Shown here: positions 7,582-16,011 of the stretch, piece after piece | How positions within the stretch are numbered: position 1 is the stretch's first letter | Layout of the letters: each line of letters starts with the position of its first letter | DNA from: Deltaproteobacteria bacterium | GTDB lineage: Bacteria > Desulfobacterota > Desulfuromonadia > Desulfuromonadales > Geopsychrobacteraceae | Length of the DNA: 47,492 nt | Assembly (NCBI GenBank): GCA_024280485.1 | Contig: JAJRQB010000098.1 | Location: 1-47,492, forward strand | Reading direction: 5' to 3' | Notes under the pieces: generated by a model | What the model was told of the DNA's origin: nothing | The model's input: only the letters and a program-made list of their open reading frames with translations | Databases searched by the model: none | Made by a program: the position numbers and the translations under genes

Positions 7582-7791
7582 TGGCGATCTCCTCTTAAGG
7601 AATCAACGGGCCAAAAGTAACATGCGGCTCAACCTTGGACCAGCCATATTGTCAGGATAATTTCTTGCCAGTTGCCCCCTTAAACCTCTACTATATAGAG
7701 TAATGAAACACTATAGTGCTCTGAACACCCTAAACCTGCGCAACCTTGCAACTGTCTAGAATGTACATAGCACTAGAGAGGGGATCAACAT
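7582..7791. promoter_or_regulatory. Divergent promoter region, M48-like gene / amrA
   Basis: A 210-base divergent intergenic region. A weak plus-strand sigma70-like pair is TTGCCC (7672-7677) and TATAGA (7694-7699), spacer 16. A perfect 10-base palindrome CACTATAGTG sits at 7709-7718, downstream of the putative -10, where an operator could lie. No regulator can be named. Confidence 0.35.
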
Positions 7792-8337
7792 ATGCTGCTT
7801 GATAATGAACTGGGTCACAAACTACTCGAGGGCGCCCACAACGCGATTGACGCCAGCCTGACGAATTCGGATCCGTTGCCCGAAACAGTTGATGACCCCG
7901 AGTTGAACCAGACTGTGGGCTGTTTTGTCACGATCCACAAGGATGGTCAATTGCGTGGTTGTATCGGTAATTTTGTTAGTGAGCAGCCCCTCCATCTTGA
8001 GGTTGCACAGATGGCGGTTGCTGCGGCAACGGCGGATCCTCGCTTTTATGCCATGGACCAGAACGATGTTGGCAACTACAGCCTCGACATTTCGGTCCTC
8101 TCCCCACTGAATAAGATTGAAGATATCACGCAGGTTGAAGTTGGAGTCCACGGTATCTATCTGGAAAAAGATTACAGCCGTGGGGTGTTGCTTCCGCAGG
8201 TCGCCAGCGAACAGGGCTGGGATCGCCAGACATTTATCGAACAAACTTGCGTCAAGGCCGGGCTCTCGACAGATGCCTGGAAATCCTCGCGAACAACTAT
8301 CTACACCTTTACGGCACAGGTCATTTCTGATAGTTAA
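7792..8337 (+). CDS. amrA: AmmeMemoRadiSam system protein A (AMMECR1 domain)
   Basis: A 181-residue AMMECR1-domain protein. The hallmark LRGCIG motif is present at about residues 57-62 (GQLRGCIGNF), followed by PRFYAMDQNDVGNYSLDISVLSP and the GVLLPQVASEQGWD segment typical of the family. In many bacteria this domain is one part of the AmmeMemoRadiSam set (AMMECR1, MEMO and a radical-SAM protein), whose exact chemistry is not settled to my knowledge. Neither partner gene is in this window. The start ATG 7792 follows GAGAGGGG. A rubredoxin gene follows 37 bases later, and the two probably share a terminator. Confidence 0.85.
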   Translation: MLLDNELGHKLLEGAHNAIDASLTNSDPLPETVDDPELNQTVGCFVTIHKDGQLRGCIGNFVSEQPLHLEVAQMAVAAATADPRFYAMDQNDVGNYSLDISVLSPLNKIEDITQVEVGVHGIYLEKDYSRGVLLPQVASEQGWDRQTFIEQTCVKAGLSTDAWKSSRTTIYTFTAQVISDS

Positions 8338-8374
8338 CTAAAAATCTACAGAACCCGATTGGACAGGAGCCAAC

Positions 8375-8533
8375 ATGCGCTATATCTGTACAAACTGTGG
8401 TTATACCTATGACCCAGCGACTGGAGACCCACTTGGTGACGTTCTCCCTGGGACTTCGTTTGACGATCTGCCCGAAGGCTGGTGTTGTCCGCTCTGCTAT
8501 CTCGGCAAAGAGGTTTTCGACCCCCTCGATTAA
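8375..8533 (+). CDS. Rubredoxin
   Basis: A 52-residue one-iron redox protein of the cytoplasm. It begins MRYICTNCGYTYDPATGD and ends with DDLPEGWCCPLCYLGKEVF, giving the two CxxC pairs (C5/C8 and C38/C41) that bind the Fe(SCys)4 centre. The typical second pair is CPxCGxxK; here the Gly is Tyr (CPLCYLGK), a small departure near the metal site. The start ATG 8375 is five bases after AGGAG. Rubredoxins pass single electrons, often to oxygen- or peroxide-reducing enzymes in anaerobes. The close link to amrA may reflect a redox step with that protein, but this is speculation. Confidence 0.93.
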   Translation: MRYICTNCGYTYDPATGDPLGDVLPGTSFDDLPEGWCCPLCYLGKEVFDPLD

Positions 8534-8538
8534 AAAAA

Positions 8539-8563
8539 GGCTCTCAATTGAGAGCCTTTTTTT
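8539..8563 (+). terminator. Bidirectional Rho-independent terminator
   Basis: The perfect palindrome GGCTCTCAATTGAGAGCC is followed by seven T on the plus strand and preceded by A7, so it can also work on the minus strand. It lies six bases after the rubredoxin stop and 26 before the stop of the convergent OmpA-like gene, serving both. Confidence 0.9.
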
Positions 8564-8588
8564 AATCGTACTGCATATCACTCAACAG

Positions 8589-10118
8589 TTATTCAGCCGT
8601 CCGAATAATCATATCGATACGCCGATTGATTGCCCGACCAGCTTGAGTGTCATTCTTCGACAAAGGACGCTCGGCACCATAGCCGATGGCCAGAACCTTC
8701 TCAGGCCTGAGCGCACCATTCGCAACAAAATATGCTCGGACCGCATCAGCCCGCTGCTGTGAAAGCTGCTCGTTTGAAGCTGCAGAACCCGTGCTGTCAG
8801 TATGCCCTTCTATTATGACATCCGGCTCGCCAAAGGTATGTACCGCAGCGCGCACAGTACCCAACAACTCATAGTTATCAGGTGTAATGAAAGCTTGCCC
8901 GACCGGGAAACGAATCGCTTTCAGACGAATCACCAGGTCATGACCTTGTTTGTAAACTTCAGCCTGTTCCTTGGAAAACATATTTTGTACCTGAACAAAC
9001 TGTAGCTGAAAGCGATGTTCTGCCTCAAGTTTTGCGTTTGCTTCACGCTCTTTAGCTTCTAAAATCTCACGTGCCTTCTGAGCTTCCTTTGACTCACCTT
9101 CAAGGACGGCGATCTGTTTGTTTTGAGCGCGAATGACCAGTTTCTTCTCTTTGATCTTCTCTTCCAGTGAAGCACGATCATTCTTTATCTTCTTCTGCAA
9201 GAACTGATTGTCTTTCTGTAGGGTTGCGATTGAAGCGTGTACGTTCTGCAGTTGAACTGCCCACTCTTGATTACGCATATCTGGCGCATTTAACTGTAAA
9301 GTCGTTTTCTGTAATAGATCCTCAAACCAGAGAAAGGAGGATTCGGAACTCATGGAATCGATTTTTTTTGCCTGAATCATCACCTGCTCAAGGCGTTTGA
9401 CCTCAAATAACGCAACAGCTGTTTTTCGCTGAATCTGCTCTTTCTCATATCGCTGCTCGATTATATATTGATCAGCTTGCGCCAGCTTCTTTTTAGCCCC
9501 TGCGAAGGTCTGAGGAGCGATTTTGAGTGCCAGTCCCTTTTCCGCTTTGGCAAGTCGTGAACGAACCTCGCCCAGAGCCGCATCCTTGATGGCTCGCAGC
9601 TCAAGATCTGAATAGGCCTGCGCAACTCCTGCTGTCTTGTTTTTTGCGCGAGCGACGTCACCATCTTCTATGCTCCGAGTCAAACGTAGAAAGTCGCTCT
9701 CAACCTCTCGATAATCCTTAGCGTACTTCATCGCATTGACTTTGTTAGCTGCATTTCTGGCGTCAATAGCTGGACCGATCACCGCTTTTGCGACGCGAGC
9801 ATAATCCTTGGCCTTCTCAAGATAGGCCTGCCCTAAAGAAACATTCTGCAGGACCTTTGCGGCAGATTCGCCAGTTGTCATCCCCTTACGAGCCTTTTCC
9901 AACGAGACCCCAGCCTTGGCATACCATTCAGGGGATAGAACATTCAACTGCTGCTGACGACCATCAAAAATGGCACTGGTTAAAGCTGTCAGTTGTGCAC
10001 TGGGATCATCTGTGACCTGAATTTTGGAGATTTCAATTTGTGGTGCACCACATGCAGAGAGCAAAAAAACAGAGACAATTGCTGCTGCCAAAAACGTTCT
10101 TACTTGATACCGAAACAT
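8589..10118 (-). CDS. OmpA-family lipoprotein with long coiled coil
   Basis: A 509-residue envelope protein. The N-terminus has a lipobox (LLSAC, Cys23), so it should be anchored in the outer membrane inner leaflet. Residues 50-260 are helical and charged, resembling DUF4398-type helical domains. Residues 285-385 form a long coiled coil (KDNQFLQKKIKNDRASLEEKIKEKK and onward). Residues 395-505 are an OmpA/Pal peptidoglycan-binding domain with IIEGHTDSTGS, NEQLSQQRADAVRAYF, IGYGAERPLSKND and RAINRRIDMII. It probably bridges outer membrane and murein. The start ATG 10118 is near GGAGAACAAG. It is a single gene between two unrelated operons. Confidence 0.85.
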   Translation of the reverse strand: MFRYQVRTFLAAAIVSVFLLSACGAPQIEISKIQVTDDPSAQLTALTSAIFDGRQQQLNVLSPEWYAKAGVSLEKARKGMTTGESAAKVLQNVSLGQAYLEKAKDYARVAKAVIGPAIDARNAANKVNAMKYAKDYREVESDFLRLTRSIEDGDVARAKNKTAGVAQAYSDLELRAIKDAALGEVRSRLAKAEKGLALKIAPQTFAGAKKKLAQADQYIIEQRYEKEQIQRKTAVALFEVKRLEQVMIQAKKIDSMSSESSFLWFEDLLQKTTLQLNAPDMRNQEWAVQLQNVHASIATLQKDNQFLQKKIKNDRASLEEKIKEKKLVIRAQNKQIAVLEGESKEAQKAREILEAKEREANAKLEAEHRFQLQFVQVQNMFSKEQAEVYKQGHDLVIRLKAIRFPVGQAFITPDNYELLGTVRAAVHTFGEPDVIIEGHTDSTGSAASNEQLSQQRADAVRAYFVANGALRPEKVLAIGYGAERPLSKNDTQAGRAINRRIDMIIRTAE

Positions 10119-10148
10119 ACACTTGTTCTCCTCAAAAAAATCGTCAAT

Positions 10149-12581
10149 TTAAACTGCAAAGTACTTGGCCTGGGGGTGATGGGCCACCAGCGCCGAAGTC
10201 GTCATTTCTGGAACCATCTCATAGTTTTCAGTAAGACTGACCCCTATTCTTTCAGGCTTAAGCAACTCGAAAGTCGGTTGTTGCAATTCAAGATCGGGAC
10301 AAGCCGGATAACCAAATCCGTAGCGGCTTCCGCGATACTGTTGAACAACATAGCCAGCAACATCCTTCGGCTCACCTTGGGCGATACCGAGTTCGCGGCG
10401 CATATGCATATGCCAATACTCCGCGAGGGCATCAGTCAACTCGACACCGAACCCGTGCCATAGCAAATAGTCTTTGTAGGCATTGGCCTCATAGAGGGCC
10501 TTGGTCTTCTCTGCCATCTTCGAGCCGAGGGTCACGACGAACAACCCGGCGATATCACACCCCTCTTCACTTGAACGGAAGAAATCAGTGACACAAAGAT
10601 TCGGCGCAAAACCCTGCCGCGGGAATCCGTAGCGATAATCCTTGCCCGAATCCTCCAGCACCAGTTCATCCCCTTCGCTCCGACAATTGAAGTAACCGTA
10701 GGCCACCTGCGGTTGCAACAGCCCCTCGGCAATCGCCTCACGTTTAATTTTGGCGTAGGCCGGCAGGACTTCATTCTGGACTAGAGCTTCATATTCTTCG
10801 GCGCTGAGTTTGCCCCGGCGGTAACCCCAACGGCCACGGAAAAGCGCTTGCTCATTCACCAGCGGCAAGAGCAGATCGATATCCTCAACGGTCTCAATCC
10901 GGGAGCCGAGAAATGGCACGACAGGGACATCCACGTTGCGTTCGACTTCGACCTTGATCCCCGGCTTGACTCCCGGAGTACGCTCCACAATATCGACATG
11001 GGTCGACACCAGCGTGCCTGCCTCAAAATCACGGACTGCTTTCAATCCGGCAAAGGCATCAGAACAGTAAACGACTGGAGACTGATAACGTGGCACACAT
11101 TCGCTGGACACAAATTTTGCGGTCAAGGCTGCGCCACCAAGCAGAATCGGTTGAGTCAGGCCCGCCTCCTGATATTGGGCAAGATCCTCCTTCATCAGCA
11201 ATGCCGACTTGACCAGCAGGCCGGAGAGCCCGATAACGTCTGGCTTCAATTCCTTCGCCTTGGCGATGATCTGCTCGGACGGGACCTTGATTCCGAGATT
11301 AAACACCTTATAGCCGTTATTGGAGAGGATGATGTCGACCAGATTCTTGCCGATATCATGGACATCACCGGCAACAGTTGCGAGTAGAATGCTGGTCTGC
11401 TCCTCACCCTCGATTTTCTCCATATAGGGCTCAAGTTGCATAACCGACTGTTTCATGACCTCGGCGGACTGCAACACAAAGGGGAGCAGTAGCTCGCCAC
11501 GGCCAAAGAGTTCGCCGACCTCACGCATCGCAGGAACCAGCAGAGTATTGATGATATCGAGTGGCCGCCAGCGCCCACGCAGTTCGGTCAACAGATCCTC
11601 CAGCCCATCCTTCTCACCCTTAAGAATTTTGTGGCGCAAGATCTCTTCAAGTCGCTCTGTTGTTTCATCTTCGTTGTCGTCATCCTCCACCGTTTGTTCA
11701 AAATGGGAGATAAACGCCATCACCGGGTCATCACCGCGGTTATAGAGTAGATCAAAGCAGGTTTCACGATCTTCTTGACTGATTGAAGCGAGCGGGACGA
11801 TCTTGGCAGCATCGACAATGGCGGTGTCGAGACCGGCCTCGACCGCCTCGTGGAGAAATACTGAGTTGAGTATCCTGCGTGCCGCCGGACGTAAACCGAA
11901 AGAGATGTTACTGATCCCGAGAGTAAAGCTGACCCCGGGAAGTTCCTGTTTGACTTGTCGGATCGCGTTGAGGGTCTCAATCGCAGCGGTTCGCATCGAC
12001 TCATCCCCTGAACCGACAGTGAAGGTTAACAAGTCGAAAATCAGGTCCTGGGATCGCAAGCCATAGGTGTTGACAGCAAGGTCATGAATTCTCTTCGCAG
12101 CCGCAACCTTCGTTTCACAGGTCAGAGCCATCCCCTCTTCAGTGATTGTCAAGGCAACGACCGCTGCACCGTACTTCTTGGCTGCCTTGCAGATACGGTC
12201 AAGGTTTTTCCCACCATCCTCAAGGTTGATCGAATTGATGATCGCGCGCCCGGGATAAAGAGGTAAAGCCTCCTCGATAGTCTCTGGACTGGTCGAGTCG
12301 ATCATCAATGGAGCCTTGCAGGACCCGGCACAAAGGCTGATCATCTTCAACATGTCAGCCTTCTCATCGCGTCCGGCATAGGCGACACAGATATCGAGCA
12401 CCTGAGCACCTCGGGCTTCCTGATCGAGAGCGACCTTGAGACAAGCGTCCCAGTCTTCAGACAGCAATGCCTCTTTAAATGCCTTGGACCCATTCGGATT
12501 ACAACGCTCACCAAGCAATAGTGGTGGAATCTCCTGCGAAAGTTCAACCGCCTGATAAAGGCTGGCAATAGACTTTTTCAT
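10149..12581 (-). CDS. metH: Methionine synthase large part: pterin, B12 and activation domains
   Basis: An 810-residue protein equal to MetH without its first module. A pterin-binding domain (about 20-270) begins with LLLGERCNPNGSKAF. The B12 cap (about 310-400) is followed by the B12-binding domain with D-x-H-x-x-G seen as GDVHDIGKNLVDIILSNNGY and SGLLVKSA. A reactivation domain (about 590-800) has GYFNCRSEGDELVL, the RQGFAPNLCVTDFF block and a RYGFGYPACPDL motif that contacts SAM. It transfers methyl from 5-methyl-THF to cobalamin and then to homocysteine bound by the partner. The start ATG 12581 overlaps the partner's stop by four bases and follows GAGGTGA, so the two are translationally coupled. 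Confidence 0.9.
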   Translation of the reverse strand: MKKSIASLYQAVELSQEIPPLLLGERCNPNGSKAFKEALLSEDWDACLKVALDQEARGAQVLDICVAYAGRDEKADMLKMISLCAGSCKAPLMIDSTSPETIEEALPLYPGRAIINSINLEDGGKNLDRICKAAKKYGAAVVALTITEEGMALTCETKVAAAKRIHDLAVNTYGLRSQDLIFDLLTFTVGSGDESMRTAAIETLNAIRQVKQELPGVSFTLGISNISFGLRPAARRILNSVFLHEAVEAGLDTAIVDAAKIVPLASISQEDRETCFDLLYNRGDDPVMAFISHFEQTVEDDDNEDETTERLEEILRHKILKGEKDGLEDLLTELRGRWRPLDIINTLLVPAMREVGELFGRGELLLPFVLQSAEVMKQSVMQLEPYMEKIEGEEQTSILLATVAGDVHDIGKNLVDIILSNNGYKVFNLGIKVPSEQIIAKAKELKPDVIGLSGLLVKSALLMKEDLAQYQEAGLTQPILLGGAALTAKFVSSECVPRYQSPVVYCSDAFAGLKAVRDFEAGTLVSTHVDIVERTPGVKPGIKVEVERNVDVPVVPFLGSRIETVEDIDLLLPLVNEQALFRGRWGYRRGKLSAEEYEALVQNEVLPAYAKIKREAIAEGLLQPQVAYGYFNCRSEGDELVLEDSGKDYRYGFPRQGFAPNLCVTDFFRSSEEGCDIAGLFVVTLGSKMAEKTKALYEANAYKDYLLWHGFGVELTDALAEYWHMHMRRELGIAQGEPKDVAGYVVQQYRGSRYGFGYPACPDLELQQPTFELLKPERIGVSLTENYEMVPEMTTSALVAHHPQAKYFAV

Positions 12582-13501
12582 TGGCTCACCTCACGCTCAG
12601 CCGAAATCACATTGGCGAGTCTTTCACTCAACGCTTCGATATGAGCCGGACTCGTACCACAACATCCTCCGACAATACTCACTCCAAAATCACTGACAAA
12701 ATGATGCATTTGCGTAGCGAAATCTGCAGGTGACAGCGGATAGACGGTTTCTCCATTAATTATTGTTGGAAGGCCCTGGTTAGGAATGACCGAGATTCGT
12801 TTAGGCCAATGATGCGACAAGTAGCGGACATGGCTTGCCATATCCTGTGGCCCGGTCGCACAGTTCAGACCGAGCGAGAGCAGGTTGAAAGGTTCAAGCG
12901 TAGCGACTACCGCTCCAATATCGGAGCCAACCAACATTGTTCCCTGCTGTTCAATAGTCACTGAAGCAAGGACGGGTAGATCAAGTTTGCCCGACTCGAG
13001 CACCTCAAAAGCACTGATCAGCGCAGTTTTAGTCTGAAGCAAATCCTGACAGGTTTCGATAATCAGACAATCGACCCCAGCCTCAAGCAGCGCCTCGACC
13101 TGTTCGCGCGTCGAGCGTGCGAGTTCTGCTACCGAGATATGGTTCAGCGAAGGAAGCTTGGTCCCAGGGCCGACGGAACCAGCGATATACTTATCCGGTC
13201 GTCCAGCAATAGCAGTGCGGGCGTTCTCAACGGCCAGGCGATTGATTTCTTTCACCTTGTCTTGCATATCGTATTCGGCAAGAACAACACTGGAAGCACC
13301 GAAGGTATCCGTTTCTACCACCATGGCGCCAGCATCAAGCATACTTTTGTGTAATTGAATAATAAATTCAGGGGCATGTAGATTTAGAATCTCATTGCAA
13401 CCCTCACAACCGCCCCAGGCTGAATCTGGAATCGACATTTCCTGAAGATTGGTGCCACAGGCACCATCAAAAATAAGTATCGGATGATCACTAAAAGCCA
13501 T
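12578..13501 (-). CDS. Homocysteine-methyltransferase module of split methionine synthase
   Basis: This 307-residue TIM-barrel domain corresponds to the N-terminal homocysteine-binding module of MetH. It shows LIFDGACGTNLQEM at the start, VVETDTFGASSVVL, AGSVGPGTKLPS, and the zinc-binding cysteines in GLNCATGP (about residue 215) and GGCCGTSPAH (about 282). It ends where the linker to the pterin domain would begin. The stop overlaps the next ATG as ATGA. A frameshift is unlikely because the second gene has its own ribosome site and a clean start before the GERCNPNG motif. Together the two proteins make a full-length methionine synthase in two chains. Confidence 0.9.
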   Translation of the reverse strand: MAFSDHPILIFDGACGTNLQEMSIPDSAWGGCEGCNEILNLHAPEFIIQLHKSMLDAGAMVVETDTFGASSVVLAEYDMQDKVKEINRLAVENARTAIAGRPDKYIAGSVGPGTKLPSLNHISVAELARSTREQVEALLEAGVDCLIIETCQDLLQTKTALISAFEVLESGKLDLPVLASVTIEQQGTMLVGSDIGAVVATLEPFNLLSLGLNCATGPQDMASHVRYLSHHWPKRISVIPNQGLPTIINGETVYPLSPADFATQMHHFVSDFGVSIVGGCCGTSPAHIEALSERLANVISAEREVSQ

Positions 13502-13813
13502 GTAAAATTCCCTTATTGATTAAGTATCAACTGAACAACTTCCTCCCTGTCGGGAGGCTGACGAACGATTCGTGTTAAACCACAATTCTGGCCGTGCAGA
13601 GTTAGCCGGACAGTATAGACCGATTAGTAACTTGAAAAAAAGTATTGTCTGCTAAAGAGCTACTCTCTGGATAGAAAAACGAGAGTAATTACAGTTTACC
13701 GACTAAAGCAGCGCAATATATACCTGAAGCGGGATACGCTGATAGTCTATACGCGCTAGCCTGAAAACTAACAGTGAATTTCATGTTAGTATTTGATACG
13801 GAGGGGGATCGAT
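13502..13813. promoter_or_regulatory. Divergent region with leader hairpins before met genes
   Basis: About 310 bases between the minus-strand met genes and the plus-strand MshEN gene. Read toward the met genes, a small palindrome ACGAACGATTCGT (13561-13573) and a perfect 6-bp stem CCTCCC-TGTC-GGGAGG (13542-13557) lie 41 bases before the start codon. One arm of the second stem is purine-rich like an SD. I see no S-adenosyl or cobalamin riboswitch core. The right half (13620-13790) is AT-rich and holds only weak promoter-like boxes. Confidence 0.4.
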
Positions 13814-15109
13814 ATGACAAGAATAGAAGACTCTGCGTTACCTGACAACATGATGATTGAGGTTCAAAAGATGTCGCAAAGGTTGGGAGATTTACTTATT
13901 ACTGAGAAATTGTTGACCTCTAGTCAATTGGAAGAGGCCATCGAAGCCCAATGTCTTTATGGAGGGCGACTCGGCACCAGTATCGTTGAACTGGGCTTTC
14001 TCAGTGAAGAAGAGATTGCACGAACCTTGAGTCGCAATCTGCGCCTGCCCTATATAGAACCTAAGTTATTGATGAAAATTCCCATCGAGGTTATCAATCT
14101 TGTTTCGCAAAAACTAGCGTGTAAACATCAGGTCATCCCATGTCGTCTGGAAAAAAAGCGGCTTTATCTTGCGATGGCTGACCCGACAAATTTGACAATT
14201 ATTGATGCCCTGGCTTTCCGGTTGGGATTTATCATTGTACCGGTGGTTGTTCCTGAAATACGCCTGATGTTGGCATTGCAAAAATACTATCAACTCGAAC
14301 TCTCAATACGTTTTCAAAGCCTCAGCCATAAGCTTGCATCACGCAAAGGCAAAAAAAATAATCTCCCGGCACCCGAAAAAAAGGCCGAAGAGTCTCTGCC
14401 TGATGTTGCAGACGAAGACATTCTCGATATAGACACAGAAAACGAAGAGAACTGGCCCTTACTCGGCGAAACAGAATCTCTCGATATGCTCTCAGATAAT
14501 GAGTATCAAGAACTTATTAATCTGCCCGACCACCTGAAAATCAGCATAGAAGATAATAATCTTGCGGCAGGGACCGATCCTCAGGCCACCGTTGAAATTC
14601 AAAAAATGCATATCAAAGAGCAACATCCATTTGCACTGTTTTGTAAACAGCTGAATTCCGCTGAAAATCGTGATGACATCGCCAATGCCGTTATCGACTA
14701 CATGGCTCCGACAAACTGCGACGTTGCACTATTGATGATCAAAGATGGCGATGCTATCGGATGGAAAGGCGCTTCTGGCGGTGAGTTTCTGCTTAATTTC
14801 GAGCAACTCCAAATACCACTTAATCAGCCGTCAGTATTACAAACGGTTGCAGAGAGTAAATCCTACTACCTCGGTCCTCTGCCGAAGGAAATAAACAATA
14901 TCTTACTTTCAAGTCGCTTTAACCATATCCACCCGAAAGCAGTCCTGCTGATTCCGCTTATGCTGCGTGGACGACTTGTTTGCATGCTCTATCTACAGAA
15001 TTTCAGTGAGGACATCCAGACTCAATTGCCCGAATACCAGAAACTGATTACAAAAGTTATCATGGCTTTTGAAATGCTGATCCTCAAGAATAAAATTCGG
15101 ATCGGTTAG
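13814..15109 (+). CDS. MshEN (c-di-GMP-binding) plus GAF-like protein
   Basis: A 431-residue cytoplasmic protein. Residues 22-80 carry the MshEN/GspE-II N-terminal signature: R23-L24-G25 to Q46 (24 residues), a five-residue link, then R52-L53-G54 and so on to LPYI. In MshE this tandem motif binds c-di-GMP. Here the second repeat has N75 where Q is usual. Residues 82-165 continue the T2SSE-N fold (MADPTNLTIIDALAFRLG). Residues 170-260 are acidic and likely disordered, and 265-430 are GAF-like. No ATPase domain follows, so it is a receptor and not a pilus motor. The start ATG 13814 follows GGAGGGGG; a TTG at 13793 precedes that SD. It heads a run with the next two genes. Confidence 0.75.
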   Translation: MTRIEDSALPDNMMIEVQKMSQRLGDLLITEKLLTSSQLEEAIEAQCLYGGRLGTSIVELGFLSEEEIARTLSRNLRLPYIEPKLLMKIPIEVINLVSQKLACKHQVIPCRLEKKRLYLAMADPTNLTIIDALAFRLGFIIVPVVVPEIRLMLALQKYYQLELSIRFQSLSHKLASRKGKKNNLPAPEKKAEESLPDVADEDILDIDTENEENWPLLGETESLDMLSDNEYQELINLPDHLKISIEDNNLAAGTDPQATVEIQKMHIKEQHPFALFCKQLNSAENRDDIANAVIDYMAPTNCDVALLMIKDGDAIGWKGASGGEFLLNFEQLQIPLNQPSVLQTVAESKSYYLGPLPKEINNILLSSRFNHIHPKAVLLIPLMLRGRLVCMLYLQNFSEDIQTQLPEYQKLITKVIMAFEMLILKNKIRIG

Positions 15110-15114
15110 TTCAA

Positions 15115-15912
15115 ATGACAGGCACGGAACCGGGCTATCTCGACATTGCGCTTACTAAACGATTAAAGATGGCCTTGACTGCAACGTCAGATCAGCTATT
15201 TCAACTGATACTGGAATCAGACTTCGAAATACTTAAGACCCTGTTACATAATCCCAATCTCTCTGACGAACACCTGTTGACCCTGCTAAAGCGTCGAGAT
15301 TTATCTGAAGACATTCCAAAGCTGATCCATCAGAGGCGCAAAAACAACCTTTCGCATCAATTGATCCTGGCCCTGGTTAAAAATCCCGTAACACCGGGGA
15401 GTCTGGTCCGTAATTTATTGCCAAATTTACGCATATTTGAGTTAGTCGACCTCTGCTTTATCCCTGGAGTCACTCCCGATCAACGTCTCGCCGCTGAGCG
15501 AACGATCATCCAAAGATTACCAACAACTCCCGTTGGTAATAAAATCACTCTCGCACGCCGAGCAACATCAATTGTCGTCGGTGAACTTCTCAAAGAGGGA
15601 GATTCTCGAACCATTGAGGTCTGTCTCAATAGCCCGAGGCTGAAAGAAGCAGCAGTATTTCAGCTTTTAAATAGTGTCGCAGCGACGGCAACCACTATTT
15701 CAATGGTGGCGCGCCATAGTCGTTGGAGTCAACGCCCGAACCTGCAGATGGCGACCTTAAAAAACCGCCATACTCCAGGAATTTGGTTCTCGCTTTGGCT
15801 GCCGAGTTTGCCAACCACTGCAATCAATCAACTCCTGGCCAATCGTCGGATGTCAAAACAACAAAAAGATTTGGTACAAGCCGAATTGAAACGTCGAGGA
15901 CAGGGTAAATAG
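15115..15912 (+). CDS. Unknown helical-repeat protein
   Basis: A 265-residue protein I do not recognise. It is almost wholly alpha-helical with leucine-rich, roughly 35-residue spacing (LLHNPNLSDEHLLTLLKRRDLSEDI, LALVKNPVTPGSLVRNLLPNL, CLNSPRLKEAAVFQLLNS), which suggests HEAT-like or similar solenoid repeats. There is no signal peptide, membrane helix or catalytic motif. It starts at ATG 15115, five bases after the MshEN-GAF stop, and is followed 99 bases later by the HDOD-GGDEF gene. A protein-protein adaptor in c-di-GMP signalling is a reasonable guess from context only. Confidence 0.5.
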   Translation: MTGTEPGYLDIALTKRLKMALTATSDQLFQLILESDFEILKTLLHNPNLSDEHLLTLLKRRDLSEDIPKLIHQRRKNNLSHQLILALVKNPVTPGSLVRNLLPNLRIFELVDLCFIPGVTPDQRLAAERTIIQRLPTTPVGNKITLARRATSIVVGELLKEGDSRTIEVCLNSPRLKEAAVFQLLNSVAATATTISMVARHSRWSQRPNLQMATLKNRHTPGIWFSLWLPSLPTTAINQLLANRRMSKQQKDLVQAELKRRGQGK

Positions 15913-16011
15913 AAGTACCTTCCATTCAAACTCCATCATTTCACATTGCAACCGCAAATAATTAAGCTAGAATATCATGAATGATTAAAGCCTTATCACA
16001 AAGGATCCCCC

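Noticed and set aside
12578-12581. Frameshift or sequencing error as the cause of the split metH
   Set aside because: The overlap is a standard ATGA junction with an SD before the second ATG, and both proteins begin and end at domain borders.
13502-13680. SAM, SAH or cobalamin riboswitch upstream of the met genes
   Set aside because: None of the conserved cores I know could be found; only two short hairpins are present.
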